A stretch of DNA of 64,000 nucleotides from DATFWC01 sp045801465. GTDB taxonomy: Bacteria > Pseudomonadota > Alphaproteobacteria > Rhizobiales > Xanthobacteraceae. Below the pieces are notes generated by a model. The model searched no databases. It saw only the letters and a list, made by a program, of their open reading frames with translations, and was not told the DNA's origin. Below are positions 7,487 through 15,870 of the stretch, in pieces. Location: NCBI GenBank assembly GCA_045801465.1, contig JBJMSU010000168.1, positions 1-64,000 of the forward strand, written 5' to 3'. How positions within the stretch are numbered: the first letter of the stretch is position 1; each line of letters starts with the position of its first letter. The position numbers were made by a program, and so were the translations under genes.

Positions 7487-9328
7487 GTGCCGGCCGCCCA
7501 CCGAGATGACCTCCGCAACGTCGCGATCGTGGCCCACGTCGACCACGGCAAGACGACGCTCGTCGACGCCCTGCTCTGGCAGGCCGGCTCCTTCCGGGCC
7601 AACGAAGACGTCGCCGAACGCGTCATGGACTCGCTGGACCTGGAGCGCGAGAAGGGAATCACGATCCTGGCCAAGAACACGGCCGTCCAGATCGGCGACA
7701 CCAAGGTGAACATCGTCGACACGCCGGGCCACGCCGATTTCGGCGGCGAGGTCGAGCGCATCCTCAACATGGTGGACGGCGCGATTGTGCTCGTCGATGC
7801 CGCTGAAGGCCCGATGCCGCAGACCAAGTTCGTGGTCGGCAAGGCGCTCAAAGTCGGCTTGCGGCCGATCGTGGCCATCAACAAGGTCGACCGGCCGGAC
7901 GCGCGCCCGAGCGCGGTGGTCAACGAGGTGTTCGACCTGTTCGCCGCCCTCGACGCCAGCGAGGCGCAGCTCGATTTCCCCATCCTCTATGGCTCGGCCA
8001 AGCAGGGCTGGATGGCGGCCGATCCGCATGGGCCCAGGAAGTCGATGGCGCCGTTGTTCGACCTGGTGCTCCGGCACGTTGCCGCGCCGGTCGTCGAGGA
8101 GGGACCGTTCCGCATGCTCGGCACGATCCTGGAGGCCAATCCCTATCTCGGTCGCCTCGTCACCGGCCGCATCACCTCGGGTGCGGTCAAGCCCAACCAG
8201 GACGTCAAGGTGCTCGACCGCGACGGCAAGCTGGTCGAACAAGGCCGCATCACCAAGGTGCTCGCGTTCCGCGGGCTCGAGCGTACGGGGGTCGAGGAGG
8301 CGGAGGCTGGCGACATCATCGCCGTCGCCGGGCTGCCGGAGGCGACGGTATCGCACACGATCTGCGCGCCCGAGGTGGTGGTGCCGCTGCCGGCCCAGCC
8401 GATCGATCCGCCCACGCTGGCCATGACGTTTCGCATCAATGATTCCCCGCTCGCCGGCACCGAGGGCGACAAGGTGCAGAGCCGGGTCATCCGCGAGCGC
8501 CTGCTGCGCGAGGCGGAAGGCAATGTGGCGCTGCGAATCACCGAATCGGCCGAGAAGGACGCCATGGAGGTCGCCGGCCGCGGCGAGCTGCAGCTCGGGA
8601 TCCTGATCGAGACCATGCGGCGGGAAGGCTTCGAGCTGTCCGTGTCGCGGCCGAAGGTGCTGTTCGAGCAGGCCCCGTCAGGACGGCTACTCGAGCCGAT
8701 CGAAGAGGTCGTCATCGACGTCGACGAGGAGCATTCCGGCATCGTCGTGCAGAAGCTGTCGGAGCGGAAAGCCGAGCTCATCGAGATGCGGCCGTCCGGC
8801 GGCGGTCGCGTGCGCCTGGTGTTTTACGCGCCCACGCGCGGCCTGATCGGCTACCAGGGCGAGCTGTTGACCGACACCCGCGGCACCGCGGTGATGAACC
8901 GGCTGTTCCACGCCTATGGACCGCACAAAGGGGACATCCCGGGCCGGCGCAACGGCGTGCTGATCTCCAACGAGGCCGGCGTCGCGGTCGCCTACGCGCT
9001 GTGGAACCTGGAAGATCGGGGCCCGATGATGATCGAGCCGGGCTGGAAGGTCTATCGCGGCATGATCGTCGGCGAGCACACGCGCGACAACGACCTCGAA
9101 GTCAACGTGCTCAAGGGCAAGAAGCTCACCAACATCCGCACTCATTCGAAGGACGAGGCGGTGCGGCTCACGCCGCCGATCCAGATGACGCTGGAAAAGG
9201 CGCTCGCCTATATCGACGACGACGAGCTCGTCGAGATCACGCCGAAATCGATTCGGTTGCGCAAGAAATTGCTCGATCCGCACGAGCGCAAGCGCGACGA
9301 GCGCCGCAAGGAAGCCGAGCGGGTGTGA
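7487..9328 (+). CDS. typA: TypA/BipA translational GTPase (hybrid sequence)
   Basis: TypA/BipA is a ribosome-binding translational GTPase involved in stress adaptation and 50S assembly. The 613-residue product is complete: G1 AHVDHGKTT (16-24), G2 GITI (57-60), G3 DTPGHADFGGEVER (78-91), G4 NKVD, then EF-G-like domains II, III and V and the TypA C-terminal domain. The GTG at 7487 is the start, since upstream in-frame codons belong to the previous gene region. Residues 1 to ~85 read like actinobacterial TypA (e.g. VMDSLDLEREKGITILAKNTAV). From ~92 onward it reads like Rhizobiales TypA (ILNMVDGAIVLVDAAEGP, QLDFPILYGSAKQGWMA). The two parts meet in the most conserved motif, pointing to an assembly chimera. 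Confidence 0.95.
   Translation: MPAAHRDDLRNVAIVAHVDHGKTTLVDALLWQAGSFRANEDVAERVMDSLDLEREKGITILAKNTAVQIGDTKVNIVDTPGHADFGGEVERILNMVDGAIVLVDAAEGPMPQTKFVVGKALKVGLRPIVAINKVDRPDARPSAVVNEVFDLFAALDASEAQLDFPILYGSAKQGWMAADPHGPRKSMAPLFDLVLRHVAAPVVEEGPFRMLGTILEANPYLGRLVTGRITSGAVKPNQDVKVLDRDGKLVEQGRITKVLAFRGLERTGVEEAEAGDIIAVAGLPEATVSHTICAPEVVVPLPAQPIDPPTLAMTFRINDSPLAGTEGDKVQSRVIRERLLREAEGNVALRITESAEKDAMEVAGRGELQLGILIETMRREGFELSVSRPKVLFEQAPSGRLLEPIEEVVIDVDEEHSGIVVQKLSERKAELIEMRPSGGGRVRLVFYAPTRGLIGYQGELLTDTRGTAVMNRLFHAYGPHKGDIPGRRNGVLISNEAGVAVAYALWNLEDRGPMMIEPGWKVYRGMIVGEHTRDNDLEVNVLKGKKLTNIRTHSKDEAVRLTPPIQMTLEKALAYIDDDELVEITPKSIRLRKKLLDPHERKRDERRKEAERV
7718..7760. other. Probable chimeric junction inside typA
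   Basis: Gene content left of here is Thermoleophilia-like and right of here Rhizobiales-like. The switch in TypA sequence character falls between codon 78 and codon 92. The nucleotides encoding the G3 motif (DTPGHADFGGEVER) are conserved enough across phyla for an assembler to join two genomes through them. Confidence 0.75.
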
Positions 9329-9619
9329 CGGACCCTTCGGGTGCTGCGATTCGTCTCGTGAAAACGCGGCCTATCCATGATTCGTGAGCGGGTTCGGTTG
9401 CAACGACACGGGCCACCATGACCTAACCTCATGCGGCGCCCCTTTGCTCGCCGAATGCTTGCGCTGCCCGGCTGCCGGAGACGAATCGGGGTGTTCCCCT
9501 TGTCAAGAATGTGGATGAAAAAAAAGACCGTTGCATCTCTGCCACGCCCGCGTAACATCGTTAACTGTCCATTAACGAGGGGCTTGAATGACGCCCTCAG
9601 GGTTTGCTTCAATCACGCC
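9329..9619. other. Spacer between typA and the acetyltransferase
   Basis: No gene is visible. It contains a run of eight A residues at about 9518-9525 and the CtrA-type site described separately. No terminator with a clear U-tract was seen after typA. Confidence 0.5.
9561..9576. promoter_or_regulatory. CtrA-type binding site upstream of GNAT gene
   Basis: The bases TTAACTGTCCATTAAC match the alphaproteobacterial CtrA consensus TTAA-N7-TTAA(C) exactly, 44 bp before the GNAT start codon. CtrA is the cell-cycle master regulator of Alphaproteobacteria, so the site also supports the taxonomic assignment of this side of the junction. Confidence 0.5.
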
Positions 9620-10129
9620 ATGAGTACAACCCTCATAGAGATTCGCCGAGCCAAGGCTGCCGACGCGGTGACGGTGGCCGAGACACACGACGAGGCTTGG
9701 CGCAACGCCTATCGGGGGATCATCCCAGGCTCCGAGCTGGAGAAGCTGATCAGCCGCCGCGGACCGGCGTGGTGGGAAAGCGCGATTCGCAAGGGCAGCC
9801 GCATCGCGCTCTTGGCGTTCGGCGACCGCGTCGCCGGCTATGCAAATTACGGGCGCAACCGTGCGCGCAGCCTGTTCTACGATGGCGAGATCTATGAGAT
9901 TTACTTGCGGCCGGAGTTTCAGGGGCTTGGCTTCGGCCGTCGCCTTTTCACCGCCGCGCGCCGCGACCTCGCGCAAAGCGGATTGAAGAGCCTGGTCGTA
10001 TGGGCTTTGTCTGACAACGAGCCGGCAGTCGAGTTCTACCGCGCGCTGGGGGGCCGCGCGGTAGCTCGTTCCTCCGAGAAGTTCGGCGCCAAGACCCTGG
10101 ACAAGGTCGCCTTCGCCTGGCGCGCTTGA
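9620..10129 (+). CDS. GNAT family N-acetyltransferase
   Basis: The 169-residue product carries a GNAT fold that transfers an acetyl group from acetyl-CoA to an unknown amine. It begins IEIRRAKAADA. The acetyl-CoA pyrophosphate loop is seen as PEFQGLGFGRRLF (motif A, Q/RxxGxG/A). A C-terminal WALSDNEPAVEFYRALGG follows, typical of motif B. I chose the ATG at 9620 because the family fold starts there; an upstream in-frame ATG would add about 63 residues without homology. A CtrA-type palindrome lies 44 bp upstream, so cell-cycle control is possible. Confidence 0.85.
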   Translation: MSTTLIEIRRAKAADAVTVAETHDEAWRNAYRGIIPGSELEKLISRRGPAWWESAIRKGSRIALLAFGDRVAGYANYGRNRARSLFYDGEIYEIYLRPEFQGLGFGRRLFTAARRDLAQSGLKSLVVWALSDNEPAVEFYRALGGRAVARSSEKFGAKTLDKVAFAWRA

Positions 10130-10237
10130 TTCCCTAGCCTGCAAGAAGCGAAGCGGAATGGGGCAGTCGCTCCCGGATTGTGCTTCGCTACATCTGGGCT
10201 CCGAGTTCCCGCCTCCGCCGACTCCCTCGGCTGCGCC

Positions 10238-11122
10238 TCACAAATCCGGTTCCGGCAATCCCGCGCTGGCGCATGCGGCGCGCAGGGTGTTGAGCATCAG
10301 GCAGGCAATCGTCATCGGTCCGACCCCGCCCGGCACCGGCGTCAGCGCACCCGCGACCTCAGCCGCTTCGGCAAAAGCCACATCGCCCTCGACGCGGTGC
10401 CGTCCGCGCTCGGCTGCGACACGGTTGATGCCGACATCGATCACCGTGGCCCCCGGCTTGATCCAGTCACGCGTAACCATCCCGGCGCGACCCACGGCAA
10501 CGACAAGAAGATCGGCGCGCCGGGCCACGGCCGGCAAGTCGCGCGTCTTCGAATGTGTGACGGTCACGGTGGCATTCTCGGCGAGAAGAAGCTGCGCCAG
10601 CGGCTTGCCGACGATGTTCGAGCGCCCGATCACCACCGCATCGAGGCCGCTCAGCGACGCATGCACCGTCTTGGCGAGGCGAATGCAGCTGAGCGGCGTG
10701 CACGGGGCGAGCGCCGGCAGGCCGGTCGCGAGGCGGCCGGCATTGAGGGGGTGAAAGCCATCGACATCCTTGGCCGGATCGACCGCCGCAATGACCTTGT
10801 GCGGATCGATCTGCGGCGGCAGCGGCAGCTGCACCAGGACGCCGTCGATGGCGCGGTCGCCATTGAGCTGGCGCACGACCTGCATGAGATCGTCTTCGGT
10901 GATCGTCTCCGGGAGCTTGTGCAGGGACGAGCGCATGCCGGCCGTGACCGTCTTCATGGATTTGCTGCGCACGTAGATCTCGCTCGCCGGATTGTTGCCG
11001 ACGAGAACGACCGCCAGACCCGGCTCAAGCCCGTGATCCTTGCCGAGGCGAGCCACCTCCGCGGCCACCTTGGCGATGAGATCAGCGGCGAGCGCTTTGC
11101 CGTCGATGATGCGAGCCGTCAT
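10238..11122 (-). CDS. folD: FolD, methylene-THF dehydrogenase/cyclohydrolase
   Basis: FolD interconverts 5,10-methylene-, methenyl- and 10-formyl-tetrahydrofolate with NADP in cytoplasmic one-carbon metabolism. The 294-residue product has the catalytic YxxxK pair (Tyr50, Lys54 in EIYVRSKSM), VQLPLPPQI, DVDGFHPLNAGRL, PCTPLS, the nucleotide-binding GRSNIVGKPLAQLL and the C-terminal signature PVPGGVGPMTIA. The length is normal. Its ATG overlaps the stop of the upstream DUF167 gene by 4 bp, indicating translational coupling. Confidence 0.97.
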   Translation of the reverse strand: MTARIIDGKALAADLIAKVAAEVARLGKDHGLEPGLAVVLVGNNPASEIYVRSKSMKTVTAGMRSSLHKLPETITEDDLMQVVRQLNGDRAIDGVLVQLPLPPQIDPHKVIAAVDPAKDVDGFHPLNAGRLATGLPALAPCTPLSCIRLAKTVHASLSGLDAVVIGRSNIVGKPLAQLLLAENATVTVTHSKTRDLPAVARRADLLVVAVGRAGMVTRDWIKPGATVIDVGINRVAAERGRHRVEGDVAFAEAAEVAGALTPVPGGVGPMTIACLMLNTLRAACASAGLPEPDL

Positions 11123-11475
11123 GGACGCCCGATGCCCATTCTAGGCGCGACGACCCCGCCCAGCGTCGCGGCCAGCGCCGCACCGTCGCCGGCGACTTTG
11201 ATCCGCTTGATCCGTGCCGTGATGCCTGCCGTCAGGCTCACGTTGCGCGGCGCGGTGTCGAGGGCGGCGGCGATGACCTTGATCAGCGCCGCGTTGGCGG
11301 CGCCTTCGGTCGCCGCCGCGCGCACACGCACCTTCAGAACACTGCGGCCGTCGGCGAGTTGCTCGACCCCGTCGATGGCGTCACGCCCGCCCTTCGGCGT
11401 CAGGCGTACGGCGAGAACGAGGCCATCGGCTGCGAGCGTCCACGGCTTATCGCGGTCAGGCTTGCGCCGGATCAT
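11119..11475 (-). CDS. DUF167 / YggU family protein
   Basis: This small cytoplasmic protein of 118 residues belongs to the DUF167 (YggU) family, which has a conserved alpha/beta fold and no settled function. The characteristic core LAVRLTPKGGRDAIDGV and LKVRVRAAATEGAANAALIKVIA is visible. It sits between the yggT-like gene (3-bp gap) and folD (4-bp overlap). This is a common alphaproteobacterial arrangement and suggests one transcript. Confidence 0.9.
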   Translation of the reverse strand: MIRRKPDRDKPWTLAADGLVLAVRLTPKGGRDAIDGVEQLADGRSVLKVRVRAAATEGAANAALIKVIAAALDTAPRNVSLTAGITARIKRIKVAGDGAALAATLGGVVAPRMGIGRP

Positions 11476-11478
11476 GCG

Positions 11479-11757
11479 CTAAGAAGCCAGCCAGAAGATC
11501 AGGTTGCGCAGGAACAGCAGGCCCAGGATCAGGATCACCGGCGAGATGTCGATCCCGCCGAGATTGGGCAGAACCGAGCGGATGGGCCGCAGCGCCGGCT
11601 CCGTCACCCGGTAAAGGAAATCCCCGATCGAAGCGACGACGGAATTGCGCGTGTTCACGACGTTGAAAGCGATCAGCCACGACAGCACGGCGGCGGCGAT
11701 GAGGATCCAGATGTAAAGCGTGATGACAGTGTCAATGAGCCAGAGAAAGGGATTCAT
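11479..11757 (-). CDS. YggT family integral membrane protein
   Basis: The 92-residue product has two hydrophobic helices (LWLIDTVITLYIWILIAAAVLSWLI and a second, SPVILILGLLFLRNLIFWL) flanking the conserved segment GDFLYRVTEPALRPIRSVLPNLGG, which defines the YggT family. These proteins are linked to osmotic tolerance or membrane/cell-division organisation in other bacteria. The ATG at 11755-11757 starts the conserved first helix; the longer upstream frame lacks homology. It is the first gene of the yggT-DUF167-folD unit. Confidence 0.9.
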   Translation of the reverse strand: MNPFLWLIDTVITLYIWILIAAAVLSWLIAFNVVNTRNSVVASIGDFLYRVTEPALRPIRSVLPNLGGIDISPVILILGLLFLRNLIFWLAS

Positions 11758-11910
11758 GCAGCACCCGTATGCCGAAAGCTCCAGACGAATAGCCGCTCGG
11801 CTAGCGGAGGGAAAGGGCTTTGCGGAAGCAAGGGTTGGGGCGCCGATCATCGCGCCGCCGCCAATCTTGACACCCGGAGGAGCGAGCGCCTACATCACCT
11901 CGACCTGCAT

Positions 11911-11986
11911 GGGGCCGTAGCTCAGTTGGGAGAGCGCCGCAATCGCACTGCGGAGGTCAGGGGTTCAAATCCCCTCGGCTCCACCA
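11911..11986 (+). tRNA. tRNA-Ala, anticodon CGC
   Basis: The 76-nt sequence folds as a complete cloverleaf. It has acceptor arm GGGGCCG with CGGCTCC, a D-arm with AGCTCAGTTGGGAGAGC, an anticodon stem CCGCA/TGCGG closing the loop ATCGCAC (anticodon CGC), T-arm GGGGTTCAAATCCCC and an encoded CCA end. It reads alanine GCG codons. Confidence 0.97.
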
Positions 11987-12005
11987 GCCTTCGCTGCTTC
12001 GCAGC

Positions 12006-12031
12006 TTCGGCTGGCGAGCCAGCCAGCCGAA
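12006..12031 (+). terminator. Hairpin downstream of tRNA-Ala
   Basis: A perfect 10-bp stem (TTCGGCTGGC and GCCAGCCGAA) with a 6-nt loop lies 20 bp past the tRNA. It is a likely 3' processing or termination element, although no U-tract follows. Confidence 0.45.
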
Positions 12032-12179
12032 ATGCGAACCGGGGAAGGCTGCCCGTCCTAGCCCAAGGGGCGAAAGACGGCTGAACCGAATTGATACCTT
12101 TCTCGCAAACACATCCCGCTTCAGGTTTCAGCTGGCAAAGCAGCGGTCTTTATCGCTCCGGCAATTCGCATATTTTCCA

Positions 12180-13418
12180 ATGAGCGATTCCGCGCCCGCC
12201 TCGTTGCTGCATCAGAGGCCGTTCGTCCAGTTCTGGGTCGCGCGCTTCTGCACCACGCTTGCGTTCCACATGCAGGCGGTCGCGGTGGGTTGGCAGATGT
12301 ACGATCTGACCGGCAATCCGCTCGACCTCGGCCTGGTCGGTCTCGTCCAGTTCGTCCCCGCCTTCCTGCTGGTGCTGGTGGCCGGTCATTTGGCGGACCG
12401 CCATGATCGCCGGCGCCTTGCCGCCATGGCCATGGCGGTGGCAGGTCTCGCCTCGGTTTTGCTCACTGCCGGGACGGCCTCGGCGTTTCTGACTCGCACC
12501 TGGATTCTGGCAATCGTGTTCGTGGTCGGCGTCGGCCGTGCGTTCGAATCGCCAACCGTTACAGCGCTCCTGCCGGCGCTCGTTCCGGCGCCGCTGCTGC
12601 CGCGCGCGGTGGCGGCCGCCTCCGCCGTAACGCAGACCGGAATGATCGTCGGCCCGGCCATTGGCGGCGTTCTCTATGCCGTCAGCCCAGTCCTGGTCTA
12701 TGCGCTGTGCTGCGCACTGTTTCTCGTCGGCAGCCTCCTCGTGGTCCTCCTGCCGGTGGGCGGCCAGCGTGTCGCCCGCGAGCCCGTGACCCTGGAGCAC
12801 CTGTTCGCCGGCATTGGCTTCATCCGCCGCAATCCCGTCGTCCTCGGCGCCATCATGCTCGACCTGTTCGCGGTCCTGCTGGGCGGCGCGACCGCGCTGC
12901 TGCCGATCTTCGCGCGCGACGTTCTCGGCGTCGGGCCATGGGGTCTGGGCCTGTTGCGCGCGGCGCCGGGACTTGGAGCGCTCATCGTCTCCGTCCTGCT
13001 CACGCACGTCTCCCTGAAGCAGCATGTGGGACGCATGATCTTTGTGGCCGTCGCCGTCTTTGGCGCCGCAACCCTGGTGTTCGCCCTGTCGACGTCCCTG
13101 ATCCTGTCGACGGCTGCGCTGGTCGCGCTGGGCGGCGCCGACATGGTCAGCGTCGTGTCGCGCATGACGCTGATCCAATTGCACACCCCAGACGCCATGC
13201 GCGGCCGCGTCAGCGCGGTGAACTCCCTGTTCGTCGTCGCTTCGAATCAGCTCGGCGAGTTCCGCGCCGGCCTGGTCGCCGCCTGGCTCGGCGCCGTTCC
13301 GGCCGTGCTGATCGGCGGCATCGGCACGCTCGTAGTGGTGCTGGCCTGTTGGCGCCTTTTTCCCGACCTGGTGCGCATCGAGCGCTTCGAGAGCCCGCAC
13401 GTGGCGAAAATCGTCTGA
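12180..13418 (+). CDS. MFS transporter (EntS-like exporter)
   Basis: The 412-residue product has about 12 membrane helices and resembles MFS_3 proteins, which are drug/siderophore-type exporters driven by proton exchange. It has the N-terminal FVQFWVARFCTTLAFHMQAVAVGWQMYDLTG region and the loop 2-3 signature GHLADRHDRRR (variant of GxxxDRxGRR). A second conserved loop reads SVVSRMTLIQLHTPDAMRGRVSAVNSL. The substrate is unknown. It stands alone, between tRNA-Ala and a convergent DUF1236 gene, with a shared hairpin at 13436-13460. Confidence 0.85.
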   Translation: MSDSAPASLLHQRPFVQFWVARFCTTLAFHMQAVAVGWQMYDLTGNPLDLGLVGLVQFVPAFLLVLVAGHLADRHDRRRLAAMAMAVAGLASVLLTAGTASAFLTRTWILAIVFVVGVGRAFESPTVTALLPALVPAPLLPRAVAAASAVTQTGMIVGPAIGGVLYAVSPVLVYALCCALFLVGSLLVVLLPVGGQRVAREPVTLEHLFAGIGFIRRNPVVLGAIMLDLFAVLLGGATALLPIFARDVLGVGPWGLGLLRAAPGLGALIVSVLLTHVSLKQHVGRMIFVAVAVFGAATLVFALSTSLILSTAALVALGGADMVSVVSRMTLIQLHTPDAMRGRVSAVNSLFVVASNQLGEFRAGLVAAWLGAVPAVLIGGIGTLVVVLACWRLFPDLVRIERFESPHVAKIV

Positions 13419-13435
13419 TCAAAGACAAACGAAAA

Positions 13436-13460
13436 GGCCGCCCGCTCGGCGCGGGCGGCC
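13436..13460. terminator. Shared terminator between MFS and DUF1236 genes
   Basis: A perfect 10-bp stem (GGCCGCCCGC and GCGGGCGGCC) with a 5-nt loop lies between convergent genes. The minus strand continues with TTTTCGTTTG, so it is a good intrinsic terminator for the DUF1236 gene and may also serve the MFS gene. Confidence 0.7.
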
Positions 13461-13487
13461 CAGAGTTCGGCTGCTGCCGGACCCAAT

Positions 13488-14813
13488 TTAGTCGATCACT
13501 TCCACGATGCGGTAGTCGCTCGGGTCGATGAGGACCACGTCGTCGCCCTTGATGCAGAAATCATAGCTGCGGATCTCGGGCACCTCGGTCACGACCACAT
13601 CCGGCAGCGGGCGCAATTGCAGGCTTCGCGGCACCTCGGCGCCGACGGAAATCTGCAGGTCCGCGCAACGCGGAGCCGCCTGCTCCTTGATCACTGTCTC
13701 GCGAATGACGCGGCGCTTCTCCGGCGCCAAGTTGAGCTTGGATGAGGTGGTCTGCCGAGTCGACGTCGCGGTGCCGGTCGTGCCACGCGCCGAACGCGGA
13801 ATCACCGACACGATCTTGTGGGTGCGCGGCTCCACGATCACGATTTCGTCACGCACGACGACGAATTTCTTGCCGCGGAATTCCGGATTGATCGTGACGA
13901 TGTCACGCGGCACGTCGTGGAAGCGCACCGAGGTCGGAACGGTGCTGCCGACCGAAACCGAGAAGTTCACGTTGGTGACGGATTGCACCTTTTGCTTCTC
14001 GATTACCTGATTGAACTTGGTCTGCTGCTCCTGCGTGACCTGGGTCGTGCCGCTGGTGGAGCTCTGCGTCGATCCGGCCTGGTCGCGCTGATTGACCGTT
14101 CCGGACGTACCCGTCCGCTGATCCGTCTGTGTCGCGCCCTGCCGCCCGGCCGGTTGATTATCCCGGTTCGCGCGGTCGCCCTTCATTCGCTGATCCGTCT
14201 GCGACTGCCCGGTGGTCGGCCGCTGATCGGCCGGCGACTGCCCGGTGGTCGAACGCTGATCGGACGGGGTGGAGGATGTGGGCTGGCTTCCGGCCTTCTG
14301 GTCCTTCGACTGACGGCCCTGGGCGCCCTGCGACGGTCCGGCGCCGTTCTTCTTCATCTCGGACGTGCCGGATTTCTGCGCGTTCGACTTGACTTGGTCC
14401 TGCGCATCCTGCGACGCGCCCGTCGTTTCCCTGTTGCGATCGGCCTGGCCGGACTTCTGTGCATTGGCCTTGTCGTCGCGCTGCGAACTCATGCCCTTGT
14501 TCTCACGCTCCGAGCCGGCCGACTTGCCCTCGCCCGACGGGCCGCTCTTCGAAGCCCGATCGTTCATGGGCGAGGATTGCGAGCTCGAGCCAGTCGTGTC
14601 GCGGCGTTCGCCGGACTGGGCCGACGGACTGCGCTTGGTGTCCATGTCCGGGCCGCGCTTGGTGTCCGTGTCGCGTGCGCCGCCCTTCGGCCCTTGCTGC
14701 TGCGAGCTCGCCGCAGGCGTGTCCTGCGACTTTTGGGTACCTTGCGCATTGGCGATCGCCGGGCCCGCCACAAGGGCGGTCACGGCAGCCGACGCCAGTA
14801 GAAATTTCCTCAT
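13488..14813 (-). CDS. Secreted DUF1236 protein with long low-complexity region
   Basis: The 441-residue product has a signal peptide (MRKFLLASAAVTALVAGPAIANAQ). A disordered ~230-residue region rich in Ser, Gln, Lys, Asp, Thr and Gly follows, including two 11-residue direct repeats of the DQRxTTGQSxx type. Two C-terminal copies of the DUF1236 motif come last (KKFVVVRDEIVIVEPRTHKIVSVI and the final YDFCIKGDDVVLIDPSDYRIVEVI). DUF1236 proteins are common in Bradyrhizobium relatives; their function is unknown. ATG 14811-14813 is preceded by AAAGGAG and starts the signal peptide, so the longer frame is rejected. Confidence 0.85.
   Translation of the reverse strand: MRKFLLASAAVTALVAGPAIANAQGTQKSQDTPAASSQQQGPKGGARDTDTKRGPDMDTKRSPSAQSGERRDTTGSSSQSSPMNDRASKSGPSGEGKSAGSERENKGMSSQRDDKANAQKSGQADRNRETTGASQDAQDQVKSNAQKSGTSEMKKNGAGPSQGAQGRQSKDQKAGSQPTSSTPSDQRSTTGQSPADQRPTTGQSQTDQRMKGDRANRDNQPAGRQGATQTDQRTGTSGTVNQRDQAGSTQSSTSGTTQVTQEQQTKFNQVIEKQKVQSVTNVNFSVSVGSTVPTSVRFHDVPRDIVTINPEFRGKKFVVVRDEIVIVEPRTHKIVSVIPRSARGTTGTATSTRQTTSSKLNLAPEKRRVIRETVIKEQAAPRCADLQISVGAEVPRSLQLRPLPDVVVTEVPEIRSYDFCIKGDDVVLIDPSDYRIVEVID
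14201..14266 (-). repeat. Two tandem 33-bp repeats in the DUF1236 gene
   Basis: Copies at 14201-14233 and 14234-14266 differ at only a few bases and keep the reading frame, adding an 11-residue unit each. The repeat lies in the disordered part of the protein. Confidence 0.75.
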
Positions 14814-15020
14814 GGGAGGCTCCTTTGTCGTTGATGCTCGCGCCGCGTTTCCGGCGCTTACCCGGTCAACGACACGGCGCTGGTCGGGTTCCCGACCGCC
14901 CGCGGGGCCGTCGGGGTTAAATCCAAGTAAGGACGGCAATTTTCGGGAACAAATCGGGCCGATGCGCACGTTCACGGTGCGTTCATCGAGGCCGGTCGCC
15001 AGGTGCTGGTCACTGACCCA

Positions 15021-15770
15021 TTACGAGCGGCCAGGTAGTGGGTCAGACCCACTACCTGCGGCCGCCGGCGGCTCCGTGGCGGCCTCCCCGGCCCAGCGGT
15101 CGAGAAAGGCCTCGAGCCATGCCCGGATGGCGTAATCGTGGACGGCGCGGCCGGCAAAATGGGCGGGACGCGGGCAGGCGCCGGGAAGCTCCATCCGCGC
15201 CGCCCCGCGCGTGGTCCACCGGCACATCATCGCGTGGGTCACTTCCGGGTGGAACTGAATCGCATAGGCGCACGGGCCCCAGCGGAACATCTGCACCGGA
15301 AACGTATCGCCCTCGGCCAGGAGCTGGGCCCCGTGCGGCAGGTCGAATCCCTCGCGATGCCATTGATAGACGTGATCCGGCCACGCCGCGCAGAGCGCGC
15401 GTCCGGCGCCGGTGGGCTGGATCGGGTAGTAGCCGATCTCGACATGGCCATCGCGGTGGCAGTACACCGCGGAACCAAGATGCCGCGCCAGGAACTGGGC
15501 GCCCAGGCAGATGCCAAGAAACGGCTTCTCTTCCCTGAGCGGCACCTTGAGCCAGTCGATCTCGCGGCGGACGAAATCCTCCTCGTCATTGGCGCTCATG
15601 GGTCCGCCGAAGATCACGGCCCCGCTATGGTGGTCGAGAGTCTCCGGCAGCGGATCGCCGAAGCGCGGCCGGCGGATGTCGAAGGTGTAGCCGCGGCTTT
15701 TGAGGACCTGCGCGACGCGTCCCGGCGTGGAATGTTCCTGATGCAGGATGAACAGGACCGGTGCACGCAT
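15021..15770 (-). CDS. Class I glutamine amidotransferase-like protein
   Basis: The 249-residue product has the GATase-1 fold, which hydrolyses glutamine or a related gamma-glutamyl substrate. The nucleophile elbow GICLGAQ places Cys88, and QFHPEVT supplies His174 and Glu176 of the triad. The segment FDIRRPRFGDPLPETLDHHSGAVIFGGPMSAND is typical of the stand-alone GuaA-related group in Rhizobiales. The start is uncertain: ATG 15768-15770 begins the conserved domain, while an ATG at 15785 would add five residues. The last ~10 codons (GSGSDPLPGRS) lie inside a palindromic repeat, so the native C-terminus may have been changed by its insertion. Confidence 0.8.
   Translation of the reverse strand: MRAPVLFILHQEHSTPGRVAQVLKSRGYTFDIRRPRFGDPLPETLDHHSGAVIFGGPMSANDEEDFVRREIDWLKVPLREEKPFLGICLGAQFLARHLGSAVYCHRDGHVEIGYYPIQPTGAGRALCAAWPDHVYQWHREGFDLPHGAQLLAEGDTFPVQMFRWGPCAYAIQFHPEVTHAMMCRWTTRGAARMELPGACPRPAHFAGRAVHDYAIRAWLEAFLDRWAGEAATEPPAAAGSGSDPLPGRS
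15032..15058. repeat. Palindromic repeat overlapping gene end
   Basis: A perfect 12-bp inverted repeat (CAGGTAGTGGGT and ACCCACTACCTG) with a 3-nt spacer, followed by GCGGCCG and preceded by CTGACCCATTACGAG. The sequence resembles dispersed GTGGGTCTGACCCAC-type palindromic elements of alphaproteobacterial genomes. It forms the coding end of the amidotransferase gene. Confidence 0.55.
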
Positions 15771-15870
15771 GAATGGGAATGACATCCTCAATACGGCGGG
15801 AATCCAATCTCCTAACCGGTCGTAAGGCGATTGCAAAGGCTGCGCCGGCCCTGTCGGCCGCTATGGAGGT

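Noticed and set aside
7361..8356. A 331-codon minus-strand frame opposite typA
   Set aside because: Antisense to a strongly conserved gene, without start signals or homology.
11911..12031. tRNA-Ala as an integration (att) site
   Set aside because: No integrase, no duplicated tRNA end and no foreign gene block follow; the next gene is an ordinary MFS transporter.
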